From the NCBI RefSeq assembly GCF_027409185.1, contig NC_084464.1, forward strand, positions 47,963,095 to 48,027,094: a DNA stretch of 64,000 bases, read 5' to 3'. This DNA comes from Cynocephalus volans. Taxonomy: Eukaryota > Chordata > Mammalia > Dermoptera > Cynocephalidae. This document shows positions 1 to 12,400 of this stretch, one piece after another (position 1 is the stretch's first letter; every line of letters begins with the position of its first letter). Position numbers and translations under genes: made by a program. The notes beneath the pieces were generated by a model. It was not told where the DNA came from. It saw nothing but the letters and a program-made list of their open reading frames with translations, and ran no database searches.

Positions 1-944
1 CTGCAGGAGGCACCTCTCCTCACCTCCCATGCTCGCTGCCCTGCCCCTCCCCCCAGCAGCCAGGGTGGGGACTATCCACCCAGAAGAGAAGGGGAGGGAA
101 GGAGGGGGAGGGTCTGCATGCCCACCTTTGCATGAGGCCAGCCAAAAGCAGATGGTCAGGGTGGGGCTGGGGGAGAGAGGATGGGCCACCACAGCTGGTG
201 AGCAAATGTGAAAAGTGGGGATTCAGCTGAATCTACTCTGTGGTGAGGAAGAGGCTGGCATCCAGCAGTGAAAACAATGGCGGGGAAGAGGGGTGAGGGA
301 ATGAAGCGAAGGGAGGGTAAGAGAGGGAGAGAGAGGGCTGGGAGGGGGCAGAAACGAGGGAACGAGGGAACGGAGGGGCCCAGCCCTGCTGATTCCTGGA
401 AGCAGCCTCTACCTCTGAGCTCCACCCTGCTCCTTGAAGTCCCATGAGCCCCTGGGGCTCAGGATGCCCAAGCTCTAGCCTGGGGGGTGGGGGGAGAGGA
501 GAGGCCAGCCAGCCACAGAGCGGGGGCCTCTGTGCAGGGCCCAAAGTGCCTGGGTCCCTGAGGAGGGACCCTCTCTGTCTCCTTGACCAGGGATGAATTC
601 ACAGTCATAGCATCAGAAACTGGGCTCCAAGACCCCCTTTTCAGAGCTGGCTGAATGTCTGAGAACTCTAGGGCCAGAGATGTCTGGTGACCTACCCGTT
701 GGACACAGCTGGCATGGGTTTGCCTGTCCTGGAATTCAGGCTGAATGCTCCTATCCTGTGGAGAGAGAGGGAGAGAGAGCACACCATGAGCCAAGTATCC
801 CGTCCAGAGAGGCCAGAGCACTTGGCACCCAGATTCTTGGAGACAGGTTTCTTTTCTGGAGATCCTTAAAACAGGAAGGCCATAGGCCAGGGGAAGGAGA
901 GGTCTTGCTCCCAGACCTTGTTGTGAAGCCCTGGACAAGTTACT

Positions 945-1093
945 CTGTCTCAGAGGTTCTCAAAGTGGTGTCTCTGGACCAGCAGCATCAGCATCCCTGG
1001 GGAATGTGTTAGAAATGTACATTCTCAGGCCCCACCCCATACCTACAGGATCAGAAACTCTGGGGTTGGAGCCTAGCAACCTGTGCTTTAACT
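945..1093 (+). repeat. MER5A/MER5B-like hAT DNA-transposon relic
   Basis: The stretch runs from AGGTTCTCAAAGTG through GGCCCCACCCC and a GGATCAGAAACTCTGG-type core, the layout of the non-autonomous MER5 family. It is diverged and immobile. The family call is from memory of the consensus. Confidence 0.6.
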
Positions 1094-1097
1094 GAGC

Positions 1098-1633
1098 CCC
1101 CAGTACCCAGAACGTGACTGTATTTGGAGAGAGGGTCTTTAAAGAGCTAATTAAGGTAAAGTGAGGTTATGAAGGTGGGCCCTAATCCAATATGACTGGT
1201 GTCTTTACAAGAAGAGGAGATGAGGACACAGACATGCGGAGGGATGGGCATGAGAAGACAAAAGGAAGAGAATGTAGACAGCCATCTAGAAGCCAAGGAG
1301 AGAAGCCTCCAAAGAAATTAACCCTGAAGGGCCAGCCCATGGCTCACTTAAGAGAGTGCGGTGCTGATAACACCAAGGCCACGGGTTCGGATCCCTATGT
1401 AGGGATGGCCGGTTAGGTCACTGGGTGAGCGTGGTGCTGACAACACCAAGTCAAGGGTTAAGATCCCCTTACCGGTCATCTTTAAAAAAAGAAAAAAAAA
1501 AAAAGAAAAAAAGAAATTAACCCTGAAGACATCTTGATCTCAGACTTCTAGCCTCCAGAATTGTGAGAAAATAAATTTCTGTATTTAAGCCACTCAGTCT
1601 GTGGTATTTGCTACAACAGCCCTAGCAAATTAA
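1098..1633 (+). mobile_element. MaLR-type solo LTR (MLT1-like), split by a SINE
   Basis: The 3' part reads like MLT1 LTRs: CTTCTAGCCTCCAGAATTGTGAG, then AATAAATTTCTG, then a GCCACTCAGTCTGTGGTATTTG-like end. A young tRNA-derived SINE interrupts it at 1330-1509. It is an old endogenous-retrovirus-like relic with no coding capacity. Confidence 0.65.
1330..1509 (+). mobile_element. CYN-type tRNA-Ile-derived SINE, dimeric form
   Basis: Two tRNA-Ile-like units lie in tandem. The first contains GTGCTGATAACACCAAGGCC and GGTTCGGATCC, and the second ends CCGGTCATCTTT before an A-rich tail. The element is flanked by a perfect 19-bp target-site duplication (AAAGAAATTAACCCTGAAG at 1311-1329 and 1510-1528). 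It sits inside the MLT1-like LTR, so it is the younger insertion. Confidence 0.85.
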
Positions 1634-2490
1634 GACGGATTTCATAAGCAAAACATTGACCCTCATGTCTGCCCAGAATAGATGCCAAGTAAACAGCTGT
1701 TCATGTGGTTTAGACAAGAAGACAACTAAACTGAGACACATGAAACCTTTGCTGGGGGGTAAAATGTCCGTCTCCTCCACCAACATTTCCATCAACCTCT
1801 ATATTTTAGATCTTGCTGTCCTTTAAGGCTCAGCTCTCAAGCCATCTATAGGAAGTCTTCCTCAATCCCCCCCAGAAGGTATACCCCTCCACCAAAGGTG
1901 AGTCACGCAATAGTAGGCAGGAAACAGACCCAAATAACTAGTGGGCTTTTGACCCAGGCAGGTGGGCAATGAGAAGTACAGACACACTCCTGGGGCCTCT
2001 CCAACCTGGCAATCCAGGGGAGCCACGGTGGAGGTGGGGTGGTGGGGTGGAGACAGGAGGGGCTGCTATAAAGGTCCAGTGCTAATGGATGTGTAATCCT
2101 TAGCATGGGGTTACCACTGGGACAGGCGAGTGGGGCAGATGTTCCTGAGCCCCTCGCTCCACTCTCGCGAGCCCCTTCCAAGGCAGAGAGAGAAAATAAA
2201 ATTACAAATAAAAGTTGTTAGGGACATGTGCAAGGGGGTGCCTCTAGCAAATCTGAATGGAAATTTTGTGCACTTTTTTGAAAAGGTCCCCAAATCCTAT
2301 AAGCTTCAGAGCCCCCCAAATGTGGGGTTTTCTCTCTGTTTTCAATAAATAATAGCTATTATCATTATTTTCTGGGAACCCAGAGATGAGACCATTTTGG
2401 GGGCAAGGAGAGCTTTCTGGGAGCCCTGAAGTAGTTACCACACTGGAGGTCACAGACAAGGACCTTGGAGAGAGACTCCACGTGTGCATG

Positions 2491-2496
<6 letters not shown>

Positions 2497-2552
<56 letters not shown>
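2497..2552. repeat. (CA)28 microsatellite
   Basis: This is an uninterrupted CA dinucleotide tract of 56 bp in CPNE5 intron 6. It is probably length-polymorphic. Confidence 0.98.
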
Positions 2553-2553
<1 letters not shown>

Positions 2554-2959
2554 TGCAGTTACTGATCACGGTGAGGGGACAGAGTCCACTGTGAACTTGG
2601 CAGGAGCAAGCACAGGCTGATGTCCAGCTCTGCCTGATCCCCCTTTTCTGCCTGCCCTGCCCGGTGACCTGGATGCTTGTCCCCTGCTGCAGGCCTCTCT
2701 TGCCTGGGCCCTGCCCCTGGGGCTTCCTGAGAAATAGGGACAAGAGAGGTCACCCCCACCAGCTGACCGGCACTGGTTGGTCCCTGAAGCCACCCTCAGG
2801 CTCCACTGTGAGACACCTTGGGCGTCCTCATCCCAGAGGCTGCTCAGAATAATAACTTTCTCCCCAAAACACCTTAAGGACCTATATGCAGACTGTGGGG
2901 TCAGCGTGGGATGGGAAGGGCCTCACTGTACCCAGCTCTGATCTACAAAAAGCTGTGAA

Positions 2960-3130
2960 CAACCTGAGGAATATGCTATGTGAGTAGAGCCCTGGTTCAA
3001 GTCCCAGCTTGCCCACTTCCTACCTGCGTGGCCTTGAGCAAGTCACCTCCCCTCTCTAGGATTCAGTTTCTTCCCACATACAATGATAGCAGGGTGGGGG
3101 TGGGAATGAACTAGGCAGTGCCTCGGGCCT
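2960..3130 (+). repeat. MIR SINE relic
   Basis: The order matches the MIR sense strand: GTTCAAGTCCCAGCTTGCCCA, then GTGGCCTTGAGCAAGTCACC, then TTCAGTTTCTTC. It is old and diverged. Confidence 0.65.
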
Positions 3131-3367
3131 TCCCAGGAGTATGGGGTTCTCATAATCCAGTCTGGGTCCCTCCAAGATAACTGGGTTAGAAGCCCTGCGA
3201 GGGCAGAGCCCAGGGGGTCTCCTTGTTCCTAATCACCCTGCAAACACCTATCGTGACTGGGTGACTGCTCTGCCCCCACCCTGAGCCAGCCCTTAGCAGG
3301 GTGGGCAGGGAGTTGACCCATCACGGGGGAAGCAACCCAGCCAAGCTGTACCCCCTTCTACACTTAC

Positions 3368-3444
3368 GTGAGGGGCTTCTCCAGGCGGCTCCCAGGGGAC
3401 CCCACAATCTCTCCAAGGGTGCAGAAGGCCTGGCCCAGAAAATC
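3368..3444 (-). CDS. CPNE5: CPNE5 coding exon 6
   Basis: The 77-bp exon encodes residues 110-134 ([20 protein letters not shown] and on to KPL) plus two bases of codon 135. It covers the last beta strands of C2A and supplies the third loop-3 aspartate (D110). The acceptor is ACACAG and the donor GTAAGTG on the minus strand. Confidence 0.95.
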
Positions 3445-6400
3445 CTGTGTATCAAGGGGACAGAAATGACCAGTATCACCCACTCTGCTCACAGCTATCC
3501 CACCTCTCCCATCACCCAGCCTGTGGAAGTATGAGGGCTGTGAAATGACAGGACACAGCATCAGACACACTCTGTCACAGTGAGGCCCAAGGCCAACCCA
3601 GAGTATGGCATTTAAGAAACCTTATGGAATCTCTAGGCAGTGACTGGCAGAACTCACGTGTTTGGATAAATCAGGGCTCTTGGAGTCAACATCGTATCTG
3701 CAGGGAACACAGAGAAATGGTGAGGGCAGCTGGGGGCATCCTGCCCAACCCTACATGGGTCCTTGAGTTGAGTCAGGGCCCCTGCCACTCCCCCCCCCCC
3801 AAAAAAAACAGGGCCCACTGCAGTGGGTATTTCTAGGAATAATGGTTGGAAGGCAGGAAAGGGAGCCCTCTAGGTGCTGGACATGTTCTGTCTCTTGATC
3901 TGGGAGGTGGTTACCTGGGTGTAACCAGATGTAGAAATGTATCATGGGGTGGACTCAAGATTTGTGTACTTCACTGTATACATATTACGTGTTAGGGGCT
4001 GACCAGTTAGCTCAGTTGGTTAAAGCGCCAGCCTGTAACACCAACGTCGAGGGAGCAGATCCCCTAACCAGCCAGCCGCCAAAAACAAAACAAAACGAAA
4101 AGAGATCAGATTTTGGCTGGCTTGTGAGTTCAGTTGGTTAGAACACAGCCTTATAACACCAAGATCATGGGTTCTGATCCCTGTACCAGCCAGCTGCGAA
4201 TAAATAAATAAATAATAAAAATGGAAAAAATCAAATAAATGAGCTCTGCTGCCGGCTGGTTCATAGCTGTCTGAGCCACGTTCCCTTCACTCCCCGCTCC
4301 CCATCCTCCCAGCCATTCTTGGCTGCTCATGTTGCGCAGGACTTCGCCTTTGACCTTCCCTTATTGCTTCACCTTACCTAGGCCTGCCCAGCCTGCCAGC
4401 TGGGCTCCTCCCCTCACCTGGAGCCTGCTCACCTGGAGCCTCACCTGCAGCTCTTCCTCCAGCATCCCCCCCACCACTTCTGCAGCCAAACAGCCATTCT
4501 AGGTCCAGACGACTCCTGCTGAGGGGCAGTCATTCTCTTACCAGCCCGTGGCCTTGAACACTTGCCCTCTCCAAAATGTCACCAGGTGGCTTCTCCACAG
4601 TGAACTGTGCTGATGCTCCTCAACCTCCGTTCCTCCCATCACTCTGTCCACAGTCATTTCCTTCTACTGCATTTTTTCCTTTGCTCCCTTAGGCCCCAAA
4701 CCCCCTTCTTTTCCACTCTGTCTCTGGGACTCAGACTTTTCTAACCACCCCATACCCCATGAAAGCAACACCACAAATTCCCCTGTGCCTGGTCACCAAG
4801 ATTGAAACCCCACCCTGATGTTTAACATCAGGAGAGAGAAGGGAACTCTCCACTTTCTGATGAACACGCAGATGCCTTGAGCCCCACCAGTCAGGTTACC
4901 TCTGTGGGAGGGGGACACTGGAGGGGACTCTCCTCCAGAACACACTTTGACAGAAGAGAGGTCACTGGATACCTCCCAGTTGCCAGGGAGAAAAGGGCTC
5001 CCAGAGGTAGAGCCTAGAGTTGCCCTCAAGATCTCTCCTCCTTGGACATTCCCCAGCCGGCCCAATGCCCTCCCCTACTTAACTGAGACAAATTGGGGGG
5101 GTGCCTTTGTTCCTTCTCCCCGATCCCCTTTCCATCTTCTGGTAAGGGCGGGGATGGACTTGAGCTAATTGTCACTCTTCTCCCAAGCCAACCTGGGCTG
5201 CCCTAATGTCACAGCTCCTCCCACCTTCCCTGGTGAGTCCTGTAGCCCCACTTTCCAGTACTGGTTCCTCCCCCAGCCCCATCTTCCACTTACAGGTCAA
5301 AACGGAGGTTCTGCTTCTCCTCGAAGAAGTAATCCACAATGAACTTGCGCACAAAGTCAGGATTGAGAGTGTTGTCGATGACCTCGGTGCGCCCGAACTG
5401 CAAGAGAAGATGGGGTGTGGACCTCAGGGCCAGGCGGTGGGGCAGGGGACAGCACTGGGCTCAGAGCCCCTCAGTCCTGGCTCTCCAGGCTCCTGCCCCC
5501 ATCCCCTCCCATCAAGTCATGAGCTCCTCCATCTAACAATGGAAACCATCCATGTTATGGCTCCAATCTACATGTCAGCTTTATTCTCCTTTTGTCTATG
5601 CTCCACCCCAGTTGGATGCTCTTATCCCTGAGCAGGCCCTTAACCTTCCTACCTCACTGCCTTTGCCTATGCTATGCCCTTCACCTGGCCTCCTCTTCTC
5701 TGCCAGTGGCATGTGCTCCATTCCGTCAAGGTCTGTTGCTAATGCTGCTTCCTCCAGGAAACCCTCCTGATTCCTCAACCATTGAGTTTTACTTCTCTGA
5801 ACCTCTGCTGAACTTGTGCCTACCCCTATGGCCACCATTCTTCTCTGATGGATTCCACCATTGGTGTGTACTTATTTGATATCCCAAGTATAAACACAAG
5901 GGCAGAAACATGGACTGTGGGAGGCAGCCTCCTAAAAGATTCCCACCTCTTGGTATTCATGACCTTGTATAAAATCCCCTACTCTTGAATGCAAGCTGCA
6001 CCCAGTGACACACTTCCAATACACAGAATATTGCACAAGTCGTAGGATGTCACTTTCGAGAGTATGTTATAAATGACTGACTTCCATCTCGGGTGCCCTC
6101 TTGCTCTGTCTTGCTTGCTCACTTTAATAAAGCCAGCTGCCATGTTGCAAGCTGCCCCATGGAGAGGATGGCAAGGAAATGAGGGAGGCCTTGGGCCAAC
6201 AGCCCGTGAGGAATCGCAGCTGTCAGTGCACCCACCTACAAGATATTACATCCTGCCAACAACCACTGAGAGAGCTTGGAAACAAATCCTGTCCAATTGA
6301 ATCTTGAGATGATTGAGGCCATTGCCAACATCTGCACTGCAGCCTTGTGAGAGACCCTGAGCCACAGGACCCAGCAAAGCTGCACCCAGATTCCTCGTTT

Positions 6401-9400
6401 AAACCACTAAGTTCTGAGGTAACCTGTTACTCAGCAATAGATAACTAATATAGAGACTTAATTTTCTTGGTTTCCCTTGCAGCAGATACTCTAGAATTTT
6501 ATGCACGAAAGATACTCAGTAATTGAATCCCATTAAACTTCCGAATGACTTTAGGCAAGTCACTCCCCATCTCTGGGCATCAGAATCACCTAGAGGATTT
6601 GTTAACATACAGATTGTGGCCTCACCCCCAGAGGTTCTGTTTCAGTAGGTCTAGAGTAGGGCCTGAGAATTGGCATTTTATAGTCCTCATGTGCTCCTGA
6701 TGCTTCTGGTCTGGGGACCCCACTTTGAGAATCACTGGACTGGACTGTGGTCCACTGAGCTCTGAGTTCCTTGGTGGCTCCCCATGCCATGGAGGAGGCC
6801 AGCATGGGTATAATTCCAGGCCAACCATTCCATCAAAGCAGATCTCCTTTACATCTGCTCAATATACTGGACATTTTGGGCAAGATTTTTTTTCAAAAAA
6901 GTTCTATAGAGCTAAAAGGTAAAGTATAAAACCACTGCACTTACAATGGAATAGCATTCAGCCTTAAGAAGGAAGGAAATCCTGTCACATGCTACAACAT
7001 GGACTAACCTAATAAGCCAGTCACAAAAGGTCAGATAATTTATGATTCCACTTATATGAGGTATCTAAAGCAGCCAAATTCATAGAAACAGAAGGTAGGA
7101 TTGTGGTTACCAGGGGCTGGGTGGAGGGAGAGAAGGGGAGTTGTTTAATGGGCATAGAGTTTCAGATTTGCAAGATTAAAAAGTTCAGAGACCTGATTCA
7201 CAACGATGCAAATACACTTAACACTACTAAACTTAAAAATGATTATGATGCTAAATTTTATGTTACGTGCTTTTTTTTTTTTAACCACAACTAGAAAACA
7301 ACAACAAAAAAAGCTACTGCACCGTATATTCCATGAAGGCAGGGGCGCTATTCGTGATAATGTTCCCCAGAGTCTCAAAGTAAATAAGACAGGTAGGTGC
7401 AAGATGAAATATTTTAAATAGATTGTTAATGTTTTTTAATACATTATCATGCTTTTTTGACTTAGAAAGTAATTGCTAAAATTTAAAAAAAAAAAAAAAT
7501 CCTGAGTATGAATCTTCCTTGATGAGGCTCTGCAGTCCAGGAAATTGCCAGCACATGTTGCGGCCAACACCCTGGGTTACCTGGGACTTATCCTGAGTGT
7601 CTCCTTCTACCCGGAATTAAGATAGAAACCTGCAAAGGGAGCTCCCCTCTCTGGGCAGTGTGGGGTCCTCTGAGGAGCACTAGATTTGGTGCCTTCTTGT
7701 CCCTCACCCCCTCACCCCCTCATCGAATCAACCTCCCCTTCCAGTCAGTCCCATCTGTTAACTGTCTCTCCTGTCCTTGCCTCCTCTGCAGTGGCCCTGG
7801 TCAGGCCTCCCCACTCTCTCATCTTAGCTACAGTGGCAGCCTCCTAACGGCCCCCATATGGGCCACTATTGAAGCCTCAGCTCCCCAACACTCCCCTGTG
7901 CATCCATGATCCTCTTCGCAGCATCTCTAATGCTGTGTGTACCACGTTGCCTGATAGCGAATCACAGTGCTGAGTCTCTTTCTAGACCACTAGACTATGA
8001 GCTTTGTAAGCAGCAGGAGAATCCAAGTTCTCATCTTTGCAGCCCAGGACCTGACACAGTGTTTAACACAGAGTCATGAGCTCATAGCCACAGATAATAA
8101 TAGCTAATGTTTATTGAGCACATACAATGCAGCAGGAACCGTTTTAAAAATTTTACGCCATGCTACTATGCAATGCTTTTGTGGTAGCCTTCCCCATTTT
8201 ATAGATGACAAAATGGCAGTACCGAAAAGCTAAGTAATTTGTACAAGGTCACACAACTAATAATTGCTGACTTTGAGGCAGAACCCTGGCATGGGCCCAC
8301 AGCCTCTAGGCCATGTTGCATTACATGTAAGGTTGGGAGGGCAAGGACTGCCTGTTACTTCTGCTCACCGCCACCAGCGATTGCTACACAGTAGGTACTC
8401 ATGAGTTGTTGAATGAATTAAGGTTAAAAAAGGAAATGGATGAATGGGTTTGAGTCTCAACTTCATCACAAGCTAATTGTGTGATTTGATCAGAGCCTTT
8501 CAGAGCCACAGTTTCCTCATCAGAAGGTGCAGGATAATACTACTAGTCCTACTTACTTCCTAAGTTACCATTCAATTCAATTATTAACTCAACAGTATTT
8601 ACGCACTTATTGTAGGCCAGGCAGTGTGCTTGGTACTGAGCTACAAAAATTAATACAATAGGAACCCTGTACTTAAAGAATACTCTGTCATAGGTGGGAC
8701 AACTCATAAACAAACAACCACAGTACAGTGTGATAATAGTGATAACAGAGCTACATACAAAGGTCTGTGGCAGGGTCCCCACTCCTAACTGCACCTTAGA
8801 ATCCCCGGGGAAGTGTGAAAGACACTGGAATGGACAGAAAAAGCAGATTACAGGGCGCCCTGTTTACCATACTGATTCAGGTATCCACAGGGGTCTGCAC
8901 CTTTATCTTTGAGCTACTTTACAACTATATAAAATGTACAAAGCACAGAGTAAAGCAAATGATTCTTGTACATAGAAATACAAATGAACTTTATAAGTGA
9001 AATGCAATTGGTTATTACCCTGTGGATATTGACCAATTTTGCATCCATTTGTAAATTCATTTCAGCATTCCTGATTGTCTCTATGTATACATTGTCTGAA
9101 TTATCTGAACTGGTTGTAACATCTTACTGGTTTCCTCATTAATTAACAAGTTAAATAAATCTTTGTCCTGTGTTCATTTTATATTTGTATGGGAGTCATG
9201 ATTTTACCTTTTTAAAAAATATATACTGGGGCAGCCTGTGGCTCACTTTGGAGAGCGTGGTGCTGACAACACCAAGTCAAGGGTTAAGATCCCCCTACCG
9301 GTCATCTTTAAAAAAAACCAAAAAAAACCCCAATATATATATCCTTTAACAGGTGCTTTTTAAAAATACCCATGCTTCTCTACAAACCAATTAAATCAGA

Positions 9401-12400
9401 ATCTCAGTGGGTGGGGCCTAAACAACCATGCTTTTTAAAAGTTCCCTAGGTGATTCTAACGTGCAGATGGAGTTGAGAACTACTAATGAATGAAAATACA
9501 GCGGGAGGAAGGAAGAAAACTGACATGTACTGAGCCCCTACTGAATGCTCAATAGATCAGGTGGATCACTGAATTATCTCATTTGATTCTTACAATAATG
9601 CTGTATGAGTTATTACCCATTTTACAAATGGAGAAACTGAGACTCAGAGAGGTTAATGAACTAGCCCAAGGTCACACAGGTAGGCAGAGCTGGGATCTAA
9701 ACCCAGGTACATCGAACTCCAAAGTCCATTATATTTTTACTTCATCAAACTGCAAGGGGTCATCAAGCATTATGGAAATTAAATAAAGATGAGGTTTACT
9801 TCATACGCATTTATAGAAGGCCCACTGTGTGCAAGGCCATGGGGAGGACATCAAGTTGAATAAGACTGATTCCCATCCCACCCCCTAATTCAGTAACAAT
9901 CTTACAATGTACATTTAACCCTTGTTCTGAAAGAGTTCCTGCATTCTCCTCTCCTGCTTTTTCTTCTTCTTCTTATTTTTTTTTTTGGCAGCTGGCTGGT
10001 AACAGGGATCAAACCCTTGACCTCGACCTCGGTGTTATCAGCACCATGCTCTAACCAATTGAACTAACCGGCATTCTTAATACTGCCTGTCTTCGGACAA
10101 AAAAATTTCTCCTAATGTCTTTCTTGCAGAATATTCCAAGAAACCTACCTCTCCTCAATGTACTGCCCTCCTCCTCAAAAATCCCCAAAATCCCTCTTGC
10201 AGGATTTTAGATAAACCCCAGCCCAGAAGGAGCAGCGTTCCTTTATGCAGTCTCCCTCCCGATACCACTCTCAGCTTAGACTCCGAGGAAAACACCCATT
10301 AGGGAAGATGACGACAATGCTGCTTCTAAAACAGCACTTGAAGCTTCAATAGATGGGAATTCCCTAGAGATTGATCTCTGACTGAGAAGAAAATGAAGTT
10401 CCCCTGGAAACAGGACAGGGAGGGGGACTCCAAGGGCCCCAGAATATCTCCTAGAGCAGGAAAGAGGGCAAGTGAGCTGGGCTTAGCAGTGATGAATTAG
10501 TAGGACTCAGAGGTAATTAACATATGCATGTCACAAACAACTGCAAAATCTACAATCCAGGGACTTCCCAAAAACGTTTTATAGCTTTCTTTACTTGGAC
10601 TAATAACAAAGGGAAAAACACTCTAAAACTTGGATTTTAGAAATCTGAGAAGCCACCAGGTCCCTGTCAGGCCCAATTTACATCCCTATTCATGATGGCA
10701 GAAATACAACTGATGTATTAAAAAAAGAAAATCAGTTTGGCTGCTCTATTTCATTCTACATAGAATTATAGAGTTTTCAAGCCGCAAGAGACTTGGAGAG
10801 ATGAGATATCAGCTCTGAGCAGTAGGAACCACATGAAGGCATGCTGTGCAGCAAACCCTGCTTGGGGAAGAAGAGGAGGGTGGGTTAACCCCTCACTACC
10901 AGTAATCCAGAGCCCAGCCAGGCCTGCTCACTCTGCCAGCTCCCCAAAAGTGTCGGTCCATCCTTCCAGTCCATTCTGAACGACTATGTCCACACTTCAA
11001 GCTCTGAGAATGGGGGCAGGGGGTGTCCTCATGTTGCTATAGTCTGGGGCACAGGCCACCAAACATCGGTAAGCACAGAAATTCTGATTAACAAAAGCTA
11101 AAGGAAGCCCAGAAATTCGCATGCAGAATCTGACGCAGAGAACCCCAGAGAATTCTAGAGAAGGTGGCAAGTGTGGATTGAGTAGGCTGTGGTGTGAAAA
11201 CTGGAGAGGAGGCTGAGTGACCATGGAGGTGACAGGGGACCTCCCTGACCCCAGGAACTGGGTCAGCCTCCTACTGTGGGGAGAAAACACAAGAAAGTAC
11301 AAATGAGAAGGAGGCCTGGAAATTAGGATATTTACCCTCTGAAAGGCTCACTCCTTGTCTCTGGCAATAAAATCCCATGGAAAAAGCTTCTGACATACCA
11401 CAAAAGATGCTCCCAAGGGCTCCTAAAACGTCTATGACTAAGGCTCAAGAATATCAATTAAGCAGCATTAATTACATATCATCAGCTCCTCAAAGGGGAG
11501 GCAGACTTGAGACTTCTTTGGGAACTAAATTAAGTGGCTCCCAGAGCCTCTGCTACACATCAGAGGTGGGATTTATGGGGGCAGGTGGGCAGTTTCCTGC
11601 CAAACTGCCCTCAGATGAGGGCAGGAGCAGGGCTGGGGTTGAGCACCCAGGTCAAGCGAGCAAGGTCTTCCTGCCCCACATCTAACTGTGAGGAAAGGAG
11701 GGGGAGCCTCTGTCAAGACATGGGCCTACCCACCTGCAGGGGGGCATGGGGCTGGCAGTTGGGCCTAAACTGATGTTGAGGCTGGAGGGTCTCCTACTGC
11801 TGCCCCCACCCCACCCCATCGCCAATCTGTCTTCCTCTAGGAGACTGTGTCCCTTCCAACAGCATCACCCTGGTTTCCCTGCCCTGTGGCTTCCAGTTGG
11901 GTTTGGCCAATAGGAGGCACTGGCAGACAGGAGATGGGAGGAGAGAGACGGCGGGTTGTTTCTTCCCACGCCTGCCCAGCCTTAGCACCATGGTTCTGGG
12001 AGGGGCTGCTTCCCTCCAGGACCACAGCTCCAGGCAGGCCCTGCACCTCAATAGCCCAGCCTCCTCTCATGTCCCTTCAAGCCTGGGGTGGTAACACCTC
12101 CTTGCTGTTGCTAGTCCCCCAGTGCTGCACCATCCCTTTGGATTTCCTCAACCTCACCCATACTTTTAAAAGAAATCCCTTCTTTAAAATCTCTCCAGTT
12201 AAACCATCTGAGTAGAATTCTCTATCCGGCTGGGACCCTGATTGATATATCTTCTCTCCCACAAACACATTCACACACATAAAATTTCCAACACAATTGA
12301 ACATAAACCAAGAACAGTCCCTGCCCCGACTCCATTTGCTCACACTCTGCCTGTGTAACATTCACGTCACCAAGAAAGTGCCTGACTCCTGCTCATGCAG

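Larger units (their letters stand above)
1..3367 (-). other. CPNE5: CPNE5 intron 6 (partial, runs off left edge)
   Basis: This is non-coding sequence downstream of CPNE5 exon 6. No further copine exon could be found in it, so exon 7 is probably beyond the left edge. It holds a MER5-like relic, an MLT1-like LTR with a nested SINE, a CA microsatellite and a MIR, listed separately. Positions 1-940 are GC- and purine-rich unique sequence with nothing else recognisable. Confidence 0.75.
3698..5293 (-). other. CPNE5: CPNE5 intron 4
   Basis: Intron of 1596 bp. It holds a C10A8 homopolymer junction near 3790-3808 and two tRNA-derived SINE units at 3993-4230. Positions 4240-5290 are C/T-rich with no recognised element. 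Confidence 0.9.

Noticed and set aside
2365-2743. Minus-strand frames running through the CA repeat
   Set aside because: They exist only because (CA)n reads as VCVCVC in every frame.
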